Assembly: GCA_013698165.1 (NCBI GenBank)
Contig: JACCVN010000381.1
Span: forward strand, 1-6,047
DNA from: Parachlamydiaceae bacterium
GTDB lineage: Bacteria; Chlamydiota; Chlamydiia; Chlamydiales; Parachlamydiaceae
Direction: 5' to 3'
DNA: 6,047 bases
Below the pieces are notes generated by a model. The model did not search any database. It worked only from the letters and a program-made list of their open reading frames with translations, and had not been told where the DNA came from. Position numbers and translations under genes: made by a program. Below are positions 1 to 5,528 of this stretch, piece by piece. Within the stretch, counting starts at the first letter, position 1; each line of letters opens with the position of its first letter.

Positions 1-53
1 GTGCTGGGATGTAAAAATAATGCATAAAACAATTAACCAATTAAAGTCCTAAT

Positions 54-234
54 GAGGTACTTGCATAAGTCCGATAGCAGGGTATGCGGCTAAAAATGTA
101 GCCTGCAGCGTCTCGCAGCAGGCGTTAAGACGAGCAAGAGACTTACATGTACGCTTCGCTAACTCCTGCTGCGAGACGCTGCAGGCTACAAGCTGCGGCC
201 GCATCCCGCGGCTATTGGACTTATAAAATACCTC
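54..234. repeat. GC-rich foldback (palindromic) element, about 181 bp
   Basis: The core is a perfect 26-bp inverted repeat, with arms at 97-122 and 165-190. The symmetry continues outward with gaps: 84-90 pairs with 198-204, 74-78 with 211-215, 65-72 with 217-224, and 54-59 with 229-234. It also continues inward imperfectly (about 124-135 with 152-162), so nearly the whole segment could fold into one long hairpin with a small loop around 136-151. The arms are clearly richer in G+C than the AT-rich genes nearby, which suggests an element of foreign origin. No reading frame inside looks like a transposase. It is best described as a non-autonomous, MITE-like or REP-like palindrome. It starts 9 bp beyond the stop codon of the MerR gene and could end that transcript, although it lacks a simple stem plus U-run. 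Family unknown. Confidence 0.85.
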
Positions 235-252
235 TTATTGTCCTTATTGTCC
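235..252. repeat. 9-bp tandem duplication over the MerR gene stop codon
   Basis: The nonamer TTATTGTCC occurs twice in direct succession (235-243 and 244-252). On the minus strand each copy reads GGACAATAA, so the gene's last two codons plus stop (Gly-Gln-stop) are repeated just outside the gene. The second copy touches the outer edge of the foldback element. It may be a trace of that element's insertion or simple slippage. No matching copy is seen at the element's other end (near 45-53), so it is not a proven target-site duplication. Confidence 0.6.
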
Positions 253-1020
253 TTCGTTGATAATTAGTTCACTTTTTGCAAAAAGCTGAATAGCTTTTGC
301 CATAAATTCTGGCAACTTAGGATGGTAAACCTCATAGGCTTTCCGCAGTTCACTCTCTACAATAAACTTTCCATGGCTAGAATAAGATTCTCTAGTCGGA
401 GTCCAAAATTTTGAGAGCCATTGATGATGGCGTTTGACTATATTTTGAACCTCTATGGAAGACACCTTCGATGCTTTTTTAACTTCATTTGTCATGTCCT
501 TACAAATTTCATCGAATTCTTTGCCCGAAATATCCCACTCTTGCTTTGACCAGGCTTTGGTATTCTTTTGGCTTTCGACAATTGCGGGTTTAACGATATC
601 CCCAAAGCGTGCGACGAGTTGTTTCTCATACACAGCTTGTTTTTCCTTGTTAAATCCGTAGTAAATTTCTGAATCTTTCAGTTTTTTGCTACCCTGTAAA
701 TGCTCTATTGTTTTGTCAATGGTCTTTACAAGTTTTCGAGTCCGTTCTATGTCTTTCAATAATACTTGGCGATGAGAACTTAAAGCGACAATCTTATTGA
801 AATCACTTCTTTCCAATAGTTGATGAATCTGCTTCAGCTCAAAACCCAGCTCTCTAAAAAATAGAATTTGCTGAAGGGTCATGAGCTGCTCTTCTTCATA
901 ATATCGATACCCATTGGATCCATGATAAGCGGGTTTAAGAAGTCCCAACTCATCATACCAATGCAAAGTACGGACACTGACTCCGGAAATTTTTGCTAAC
1001 TTCGTAACTGTGTAAGCCAT
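244..1020 (-). CDS. MerR-family transcriptional activator with C-terminal TipAS-type ligand domain
   Basis: A 258-residue regulator of the TipAL/Mta type. Residues 3-28 form the MerR winged helix-turn-helix (TVTKLAKISGVSVRTLHWYD, then ELGLL), and the GYRYY wing follows at about 37-41. A charged helix at about 78-110 would be the dimerisation coiled coil. The rest (about 116-254) fits the all-helical TipAS domain, with GFNKEKQAVYEKQL near its start and a WLSKFW motif. Known relatives bind drugs such as thiopeptides and activate their own or efflux genes; the ligand here is unknown. An ATG two codons upstream (1026) is possible, but the ribosome binding site sits almost on it. The chosen ATG has AAAGGAG at a 7-base distance. 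The gene has its own MerR-type promoter, so it is probably autoregulated. No efflux or resistance gene adjoins it. The family call is firm; the target is not. Confidence 0.9.
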   Translation of the reverse strand: MAYTVTKLAKISGVSVRTLHWYDELGLLKPAYHGSNGYRYYEEEQLMTLQQILFFRELGFELKQIHQLLERSDFNKIVALSSHRQVLLKDIERTRKLVKTIDKTIEHLQGSKKLKDSEIYYGFNKEKQAVYEKQLVARFGDIVKPAIVESQKNTKAWSKQEWDISGKEFDEICKDMTNEVKKASKVSSIEVQNIVKRHHQWLSKFWTPTRESYSSHGKFIVESELRKAYEVYHPKLPEFMAKAIQLFAKSELIINEGQ

Positions 1021-1027
1021 TGCCATT

Positions 1028-1034
1028 CTCCTTT
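1028..1034 (-). promoter_or_regulatory. Ribosome binding site that decides the MerR gene start
   Basis: On the minus strand this reads AAAGGAG. It lies 7 bases before the ATG at 1020 but only 1 base before the alternative ATG at 1026. Normal spacing therefore favours the downstream start, giving a protein beginning MAYTVTK. Confidence 0.75.
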
Positions 1035-1064
1035 AATATCTCTTTGATTTTAAAAGATAACCCA

Positions 1065-1095
1065 ATACTAAAGAATTACGTTACGTCAGGGTCAA
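1065..1095 (-). promoter_or_regulatory. MerR-type promoter/operator with 19-bp spacer
   Basis: On the minus strand, a -35 box TTGACC (1095-1090) is followed by a 19-base spacer and a -10 box TAGTAT (1070-1065). Transcription would start near 1058, about 38 bases before the start codon. The spacer contains the partial dyad TGACGTAACGTAA, resembling the ACGT-type operators of the TipA/Mta branch. A 19-20 bp spacer is the hallmark of promoters that MerR-family proteins activate by twisting the DNA. Its position just before a MerR gene strongly suggests autoregulation by that protein. Confidence 0.75.
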
Positions 1096-1137
1096 GCGAC
1101 TTTTTTTATTTCTTATGCGAGAGAAAGCTAAAGCTTT

Positions 1138-2691
1138 TTACAGTGTGAATAATACAGCGTTCAAGAAGTGATCAGAAGCTGTTTTACGTTCAGATAACCG
1201 ACGATTAAATAGCTCTGACATCAAATAGGGATCCACAACATTCCCCTCTTCGTCATACACCCCAGCTTCCCTAGTGCTAAATATGATTTTTAAGCCTTTA
1301 AGAAAAATATGGTCGAGAGCATTAGGCTCAACGGAAATTATTCCATCTTTTTCTTCAAGAAGTGCTTTAAAACTGTCCAACACATGGCCTAAAAAAGTTG
1401 AATAGGCAATCGAGGATGAACAATAAAAGGGGCCATCACGATAGTCTTTGCATCCGATAAATGGGCCATGCTTCTTGAGGTCTTGAATATATTCATTTCC
1501 TCCATCACCTACGAAAGCGTTTAAATCGCCTCCACAAACGAAGGGCAGGTTGTCATCAGCAATAAACTTCTGGACAAATTGAGATGTACTTTCGACATTT
1601 CTCTCATACAAATTTTCTTGCACCAGATAGTCTGTATGAATAGTAAAAATCGCAAAATGGTGTTGATCTTTTTTGTGCACAACTTCAACACCCAATATCC
1701 TTCGCAATGATCCTGATACACTGGGAAGAGACTCATGTTCGACACGCACAACTTGCAATTCTGGGGATAAAGCAAGGGTGGCTGTAAAGCTTAAAAATTC
1801 GCCTAAGATTTTTTCTTCTCCGGAGTTTCTGGTTTCTTCACCGGTAGTCGTATTATAAGAAATCCAGTTCAAGTTAGGAAATGCACTTTTTAAATCTTCC
1901 AACGACTTGGGAGTTACCTCTTGAAGAGCTAGAAAATATGGAGAATTGGGAGCCAGTTCTGTAACTTTTTGAATAGACTGTTTCAAAGAAACTATCCGAT
2001 GATCCCAACGATTACTTTCAGGAAGGTTTAGCTTTTTTCCCCTTTGGATAGCAGCTTCTAATAGCAAAAAAAGGCTCTTTTGATCTTGATGATCAAAATA
2101 GTTCTTCTTGCAATGCGCCAATTCTTTTTCAGGATCTTGATAACAGCTCGTCAGAGCATGATGTAAAATGCCATAGCGCTCTTTTATCAGAGGACGATCT
2201 TCATTTTGCATCCTTTCCCAGACGATCTCGGCTTTCCTAGTATATTTTGGAATAACAAAGTTCTTTAAATGATTAAGCGCTAAATCAAAAGCATCATTCA
2301 AAGTACGGCCCTTTTGAATATTGTCCATGACTTGTTCAGCAAACAAACCCTCCAAAACAGTGATGGACGTTCTCCCTAAAAAAAATGGGGCTGTTCTAGA
2401 GAACTGTTTATCAGTAAATGGAAAAGCTTCTTCACTATTTCGCACCCATGCACTGAGAATGTTTTGTTCTTCAATCTGGAGTTCTTCTGGATATAACACA
2501 TTGTAATAAAGACCCAATATAGCTTGTGAGCCTTTGTAATGAGGCGGATTTTTTTGAAAAAAATGGAAATTCCCCGGCTTGATGTAGCTATCGATGAGAT
2601 CAGCTTTCTGATCAGCTTTTTTAGATGTGGCAAGCTTAGGTGAAGGAAGCAAGTTATCCACTTTTTTGCTCATATTTGATGTTTCTGACAT
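1138..2691 (-). CDS. Endonuclease/exonuclease/phosphatase (EEP) superfamily protein with a large N-terminal insertion
   Basis: A 517-residue protein with the signature residues of the EEP (DNase I/inositol phosphatase-like) metal-dependent phosphoesterases. Candidates in order are Asn64 in YYNVLYP, Glu258 in ALQEVT, His352 in FTIHTD, Asp389 and Asn391 in GGDLNAF, Asp460 in LDHIF, and Asp507-His508 in SDHF. All main catalytic positions seem intact, so it is probably active. Ordinary family members have about 30-40 residues between the first Asn and the Glu; here there are about 190, mostly helical and charged. Alternatively Asn64 is fortuitous and this is a separate N-terminal domain. There is no signal peptide or membrane segment; the first 40 residues are Lys/Ser-rich and probably disordered. 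The substrate (nucleic acid, phosphoinositide, sphingomyelin) cannot be read from the sequence. The start has no clear ribosome binding site; Met7 is an alternative. It lies 95 bp after the Nif11 gene with a possible promoter between. Confidence 0.82.
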   Translation of the reverse strand: MSETSNMSKKVDNLLPSPKLATSKKADQKADLIDSYIKPGNFHFFQKNPPHYKGSQAILGLYYNVLYPEELQIEEQNILSAWVRNSEEAFPFTDKQFSRTAPFFLGRTSITVLEGLFAEQVMDNIQKGRTLNDAFDLALNHLKNFVIPKYTRKAEIVWERMQNEDRPLIKERYGILHHALTSCYQDPEKELAHCKKNYFDHQDQKSLFLLLEAAIQRGKKLNLPESNRWDHRIVSLKQSIQKVTELAPNSPYFLALQEVTPKSLEDLKSAFPNLNWISYNTTTGEETRNSGEEKILGEFLSFTATLALSPELQVVRVEHESLPSVSGSLRRILGVEVVHKKDQHHFAIFTIHTDYLVQENLYERNVESTSQFVQKFIADDNLPFVCGGDLNAFVGDGGNEYIQDLKKHGPFIGCKDYRDGPFYCSSSIAYSTFLGHVLDSFKALLEEKDGIISVEPNALDHIFLKGLKIIFSTREAGVYDEEGNVVDPYLMSELFNRRLSERKTASDHFLNAVLFTL

Positions 2692-2724
2692 TGGTAAACT
2701 TGCAATAAATTAGGTTAAAAACCG

Positions 2725-2753
2725 ATAAAACCAGAACACTCATAGTAAATCAA
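2725..2753 (-). promoter_or_regulatory. Candidate promoter for the EEP gene
   Basis: On the minus strand, TTGATT (2753-2748) is followed by a 17-base spacer and TTTTAT (2730-2725), with TGG directly before the -10 box as in extended -10 promoters. Transcription would start near 2718, about 27 bases before the ATG. Each box matches consensus at 4 of 6 positions in AT-rich DNA, so this is suggestive only. If real, the EEP gene can be expressed independently of the two genes upstream. Confidence 0.35.
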
Positions 2754-2786
2754 TACTTTATCTTAAAAAATTGATTCGTCGGGATT

Positions 2787-3314
2787 TTACCTTCCGCGAG
2801 CTACCCTTTCGGCTTGCTCATCGCTGAGTTTTAAAATCTGAGCTGCTTGATACCTGAGAAGATCTCCGGCGATGACATTAAATCCATTCCTTCTGGCGAC
2901 ATCAGCAATATCCTCAAAACTTTTTGCTGTAAGTAACTGAATATGAAAGGATTTTTCCTCTTTAATTTTAGTAATAAGCAATTGAAGAGAACTGTCAGAT
3001 GTTTGCTCTGAATATCCCCAATGATTTATTTCTATCAGCCAAAAGCCTGCACTATCTAAATATCCTTTGCCCCCTCTACCCCATTGCGCCCCTGTTTTAG
3101 CTTTGTTTCCCGAAGCTACAGTATTTAGCTCATCCTCTGGAAGCGACATCACTCGGCCAGCCTGTGCGCGTAATATGTCAGCTCCAGAAATTTGAAATCC
3201 CATCTCTTGTGCTATCACAGCGACGTCCGCAATTTCTTTTGTCACATATAAGCGCTCTTGCAAGGCTTTATCAGCTGTAATCTTAGCAAAAAAATTGATA
3301 AGCTCCTGTGACAT
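2787..3314 (-). CDS. Tandem Nif11-domain (NHLP leader-like) protein
   Basis: A 175-residue protein with two diverged copies of the Nif11 domain, found in nitrogenase-associated proteins and in leader peptides of ribosomally made, modified peptides (RiPPs). Copy 1 spans about residues 1-69 (IAQEMGFQISGADILRAQAG, then LPEDELNTVASG). Copy 2 spans about 107-174 (VARRNGFNVIAGDLLRYQAA, then LSDEQAERVARG). Each ends in a VA-x-G sequence like the leader cleavage site of NHLP precursors. After copy 1 comes a Gly/Trp-rich stretch (about 70-106, with GAQWGRGGKGYLDSAGFW) that could be a core peptide or a linker; after copy 2 only one Arg remains. There is no Cys in the protein, so thioether or disulfide cores are excluded. 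No modifying enzyme or peptidase-transporter is in the window. It is probably co-transcribed with the membrane protein gene 34 bp upstream. The domain call is firm; the function is unknown. Confidence 0.85.
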   Translation of the reverse strand: MSQELINFFAKITADKALQERLYVTKEIADVAVIAQEMGFQISGADILRAQAGRVMSLPEDELNTVASGNKAKTGAQWGRGGKGYLDSAGFWLIEINHWGYSEQTSDSSLQLLITKIKEEKSFHIQLLTAKSFEDIADVARRNGFNVIAGDLLRYQAAQILKLSDEQAERVARGR

Positions 3315-3323
3315 CTATTTTTT

Positions 3324-3330
3324 CTCCTTT
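3324..3330 (-). promoter_or_regulatory. Ribosome binding site of the Nif11 gene
   Basis: On the minus strand this reads AAAGGAG, with 9 bases to the ATG at 3314. It lies in the 34-bp gap after the preceding gene, which supports translation of the Nif11 protein from a shared message. Confidence 0.7.
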
Positions 3331-3348
3331 TTCTTTATTCATTAACAA

Positions 3349-4446
3349 TTACAAGGATTGCTGCGCCATTTGCCTATATAGAGAATTTTGTACCCAATGC
3401 AGTAACCAACGAGGAGAATCCCTACAATCTCTCGATTTAGAGTCTGCAATGGAATAACCTTCAGAAATATAGACTGTTAAAGCCAACAGTTTCCATCTCG
3501 TCATAACAATCCTGGTACCTGCATCAAGGTTATTCCAAGGCACATGGTTAAAAGCATCAATCAATTTGCGTAGATTTAGCTGATTAATGCCATACTCAGT
3601 AAAGCCCCATTTTACAAAATTATCGTTATTTACACTCTCGTACTCACCCTCAAAGTTTTTCTCTCTAACTTTAATTATTCCAGCATTCTCATTAGGCAAA
3701 GCCTTAAAAAAAGGCTGCAAAAGATGATAATTGCAATTGAAAGGCAAACTGAATGTCGTCGCATCATAACCGTATCTTGGACAATCTAAAGAGTCATCAT
3801 TTTTAAAATAGGTCCACTTAAGATCGGCTAACTCTGTATATACTTTTTTGAATTCGTTGCTTTGCTGCTGAGAAAGATTGCTCAACCCTAATGAAGTGAA
3901 AAAACTAAAAGTAGGATCCATTTTTGCATTCCATTCACTGGCTCCAACTGTAAAACAAGATCCAATGATAATGCGCATCATAATCGTTAATGGCGCCAGT
4001 ATTGCGAATGAAACTCCCGCATCAATTAATGTATTTCCAAAGACAGTACTTACCTGGGATGTAAGCTCCTGTAGTTTTTTGTCGCCTGAATTGTCAATGT
4101 CGGAAGCTATTAAAGGATGAATCTCCTTTTGGACATAACAAAAAGCAACTTTTCCAATAAGCAAAATGCTGCGAGCCAAATTGACAATTGCCCCAACCGG
4201 AGCCAAAAGACTTATCGTAGCAGCAGCTAAAAGATATCTACTGATCTTCTCAATCGGATAGATTATCTTTTGCACAAGGGAAATGGGCTCAGGTTTAAAT
4301 GTCACATCAGCGATAGCTTGTAAGACACTTTTTCGCAGTTTATCATTAGAATTCAAGGGGGTTTGTGAAATGACAACCGGGACAAAATCAGGCTTTCTAA
4401 AGTATTCTAACCCACCGGCAACAAAGGAACCGTTTATTATATTCAT
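3349..4446 (-). CDS. Hypothetical membrane protein with Inc-like hydrophobic segments
   Basis: A 365-residue protein of no family I recognise. Residues 1-70 are polar. A strongly hydrophobic stretch at about 71-104 (LLAAATISLLAPVGAIVNLA, then SILLIGKVAFCYV) could form a membrane hairpin, and a second lies at about 141-167 (SFAILAPLTIMMRIIIGSCF). A soluble C-terminal part of about 195 residues, rich in Trp, Asn and Tyr, follows. Paired hydrophobic segments beside cytosolic tails are typical of chlamydial inclusion membrane (Inc) proteins and related paralogous families in environmental chlamydiae. Secretion cannot be shown from sequence alone. The frame stays open upstream to a TTG at 4500, but the ATG at 4446 has GGAGAG at 7 bases and is preferred. 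It is first in a likely operon with the Nif11 gene. No catalytic motif was seen. Confidence 0.75.
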   Translation of the reverse strand: MNIINGSFVAGGLEYFRKPDFVPVVISQTPLNSNDKLRKSVLQAIADVTFKPEPISLVQKIIYPIEKISRYLLAAATISLLAPVGAIVNLARSILLIGKVAFCYVQKEIHPLIASDIDNSGDKKLQELTSQVSTVFGNTLIDAGVSFAILAPLTIMMRIIIGSCFTVGASEWNAKMDPTFSFFTSLGLSNLSQQQSNEFKKVYTELADLKWTYFKNDDSLDCPRYGYDATTFSLPFNCNYHLLQPFFKALPNENAGIIKVREKNFEGEYESVNNDNFVKWGFTEYGINQLNLRKLIDAFNHVPWNNLDAGTRIVMTRWKLLALTVYISEGYSIADSKSRDCRDSPRWLLHWVQNSLYRQMAQQSL

Positions 4447-4453
4447 ATATGTG

Positions 4454-4459
4454 CTCTCC
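4454..4459 (-). promoter_or_regulatory. Ribosome binding site that fixes the membrane protein start
   Basis: On the minus strand this reads GGAGAG, 7 bases before the ATG at 4446. The alternative TTG start at 4500 has no comparable site, so the shorter protein is chosen. Confidence 0.75.
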
Positions 4460-4500
4460 AAAAATGGCCACAAAATAATACTGTCAAGGTAAAATCTCAA

Positions 4501-4509
4501 ATTCTAGCA
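4501..4509 (-). promoter_or_regulatory. Candidate extended -10 promoter for the membrane protein/Nif11 unit
   Basis: On the minus strand this reads TGCTAGAAT: an extended -10 TG element, one base, and TAGAAT (5 of 6 to consensus). No good -35 box lies 17 bases upstream, which extended -10 promoters can tolerate. Transcription would begin near 4494 and leave a leader of about 48 bases. A TTGACA at 4487-4482 looks like a -35 box but has no -10 partner at the right distance. Confidence 0.3.
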
Positions 4510-4555
4510 TTCATATGTTAAGATAATATAAATCAACGAATTCTCATTGCCTTTA

Positions 4556-4710
4556 CTCGACTTTATGACTTTTAAGGGGGCGCTAGACGCAATATTTTGA
4601 ACCAAAGCGATTTATAATCCATACTCCCAACTCGATTTTATAAACCGCTATGAATCAAAATATTGCATCTAGCATTGCATCTAGCACCCCTAAAAAATCA
4701 TAAAGTCGAG
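4556..4710. repeat. 155-bp foldback element with 13-bp perfect terminal inverted repeats
   Basis: The ends are CTCGACTTTATGA (4556-4568) and its exact complement at 4698-4710. Inner symmetric blocks are 4589-4600 with 4655-4666 (12 of 12) and 4607-4617 with 4638-4648 (10 of 11), leaving a loop of about 20 bases near 4618-4637. The right arm is longer because a 12-bp unit is duplicated. There is no coding capacity, so this looks like a MITE or similar non-autonomous palindrome. It shares no obvious sequence with the element at 54-234. It overlaps the end of the glycosyltransferase gene, providing its stop codon, and may act as that gene's transcript end. No clear target-site duplication is visible. 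Confidence 0.88.
4662..4685. repeat. 12-bp tandem duplication inside the foldback element
   Basis: ATTGCATCTAGC is present twice in direct succession (4662-4673, 4674-4685). The left arm has a single, slightly diverged copy (GCTAGACGCAAT, 4582-4593 on the plus strand). The duplication therefore arose in the right arm after the palindrome formed, probably by replication slippage at the hairpin. Confidence 0.85.
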
Positions 4711-5528
4711 ATTATAGGATCGTAAACCTCGTTATGCGAAGTTTCCCCAGCTTTGATCTGCTCTTCAGGAATTCCCCATCTTCTTTTCCTTTGTGATTTA
4801 ATTTCTCGGTAATACTTTAAATCTCTTTGGGTATAGTGATTTATCCGCAATAAATTCACACTCACATAAGCACTAAAAGCACCTTCGATCTTCTCCTTAT
4901 TTTCGCTAACAGCATGGGTGTCTTTATATATGAAAAAATGAGGGTTCACACATGCTCTTACCTTTTTGGGTTGCACGATTGATTTCACATGTTTGTTTCC
5001 AATATAATCAAGAGGAGATCTATAGAGTAAATAACGTCTTATATTTTCCAATGGGGGAATTTCTTCTATATTGCTAGTGCCATAGATAACCCAATTTATG
5101 CAGACGCCACCAAAAGATTTAAATTCTTTAAGGATTATTCTCAAATCTCCACATGGAGAAAATAAAAATTCATCTGTATCTAAAAAAGCGATCCATTTTG
5201 ACCTTGCCTTTTGCTTTCGGATACAATCAAAATATGCAGAACACTGGATATGATTCCACTCTTCTATGCTGCTATATTTGTAATTCCAATCATTGATTTC
5301 AACTAACCCACTTGAAACATAAGGCTTTAAAATAGACTTCCAATCATCCGCACTTCGATTATTATATAAAATGAAATGTTCTACTCCTTGCGACTTATGG
5401 AATTCAATCCATTCCGGAAGGTATTTTGCATCATTTTGAAATATGCAGCATATGGATAAATTGTGAATATTTTCTTCTGCAAATCCAGTTGAAGCTAGAA
5501 ACAATAATAGTATCATATAGTATTTCAT
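4698..5528 (-). CDS. GT92-like (DUF23-type) glycosyltransferase with signal peptide
   Basis: A 276-residue protein with an N-terminal signal sequence (MKYYMILLLFLASTGFA, likely cut before EENIHN) followed by a GT-A type glycosyltransferase domain. The nucleotide-binding start is at about 25-60 (SICCIFQNDAKYLPEWIEFH, then ILYNNRS). The metal-binding DxD motif is DTDEF at about 117-121, after WIAFL. Further family features are NPHFF near 196, and LRINHYTQRDLKYY with a basic KSQRKRR stretch near 227-250. These match the GT92/Glyco_tranf_2_4 group; the sugar donor and acceptor are unknown. A signal peptide is unexpected for an enzyme using cytosolic nucleotide sugars and suggests export or a membrane anchor. 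An upstream TTG (5534) is in frame, but neither start has a good ribosome binding site and the ATG is preferred. The last four residues and the stop lie in the foldback repeat. The C-terminus (HNEVYDPII) looks nearly complete. Confidence 0.8.
   Translation of the reverse strand: MKYYMILLLFLASTGFAEENIHNLSICCIFQNDAKYLPEWIEFHKSQGVEHFILYNNRSADDWKSILKPYVSSGLVEINDWNYKYSSIEEWNHIQCSAYFDCIRKQKARSKWIAFLDTDEFLFSPCGDLRIILKEFKSFGGVCINWVIYGTSNIEEIPPLENIRRYLLYRSPLDYIGNKHVKSIVQPKKVRACVNPHFFIYKDTHAVSENKEKIEGAFSAYVSVNLLRINHYTQRDLKYYREIKSQRKRRWGIPEEQIKAGETSHNEVYDPIISTL

Noticed and set aside
54..234. CRISPR array or tRNA cluster in the GC-rich left end
   Set aside because: The structure is a single inverted repeat, not regularly spaced direct repeats, and no cloverleaf with an anticodon arm can be drawn.
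455..661. Plus-strand frame opposite the MerR gene
   Set aside because: It lies wholly within a convincing gene on the other strand and has no domain or start signals.
1096..1140. Possible terminator after the EEP gene (AAAGC/GCTTT with a nearby T-run)
   Set aside because: The stem is only about 5 bp and the T-run lies on the wrong strand for the leftward transcript.
1521..2633. Several 60-85 codon frames on both strands within the EEP gene
   Set aside because: They are overlapped by a gene with a full set of catalytic motifs, and their translations look random.
2692..2786. AATCAAT/ATTGATT inverted repeat between the Nif11 and EEP genes as a terminator
   Set aside because: The stem is 7 bp, AT-only apart from one pair, with a 15-base loop and no following U-run; it overlaps the candidate promoter instead.
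3878..4492. Two plus-strand frames opposite the membrane protein gene
   Set aside because: The minus-strand gene has a good ribosome binding site and coherent hydrophobic pattern; the opposite frames have neither.
4556..4710. Same repeat family as the left-end palindrome
   Set aside because: The terminal and internal sequences and base composition differ; no shared block was seen.
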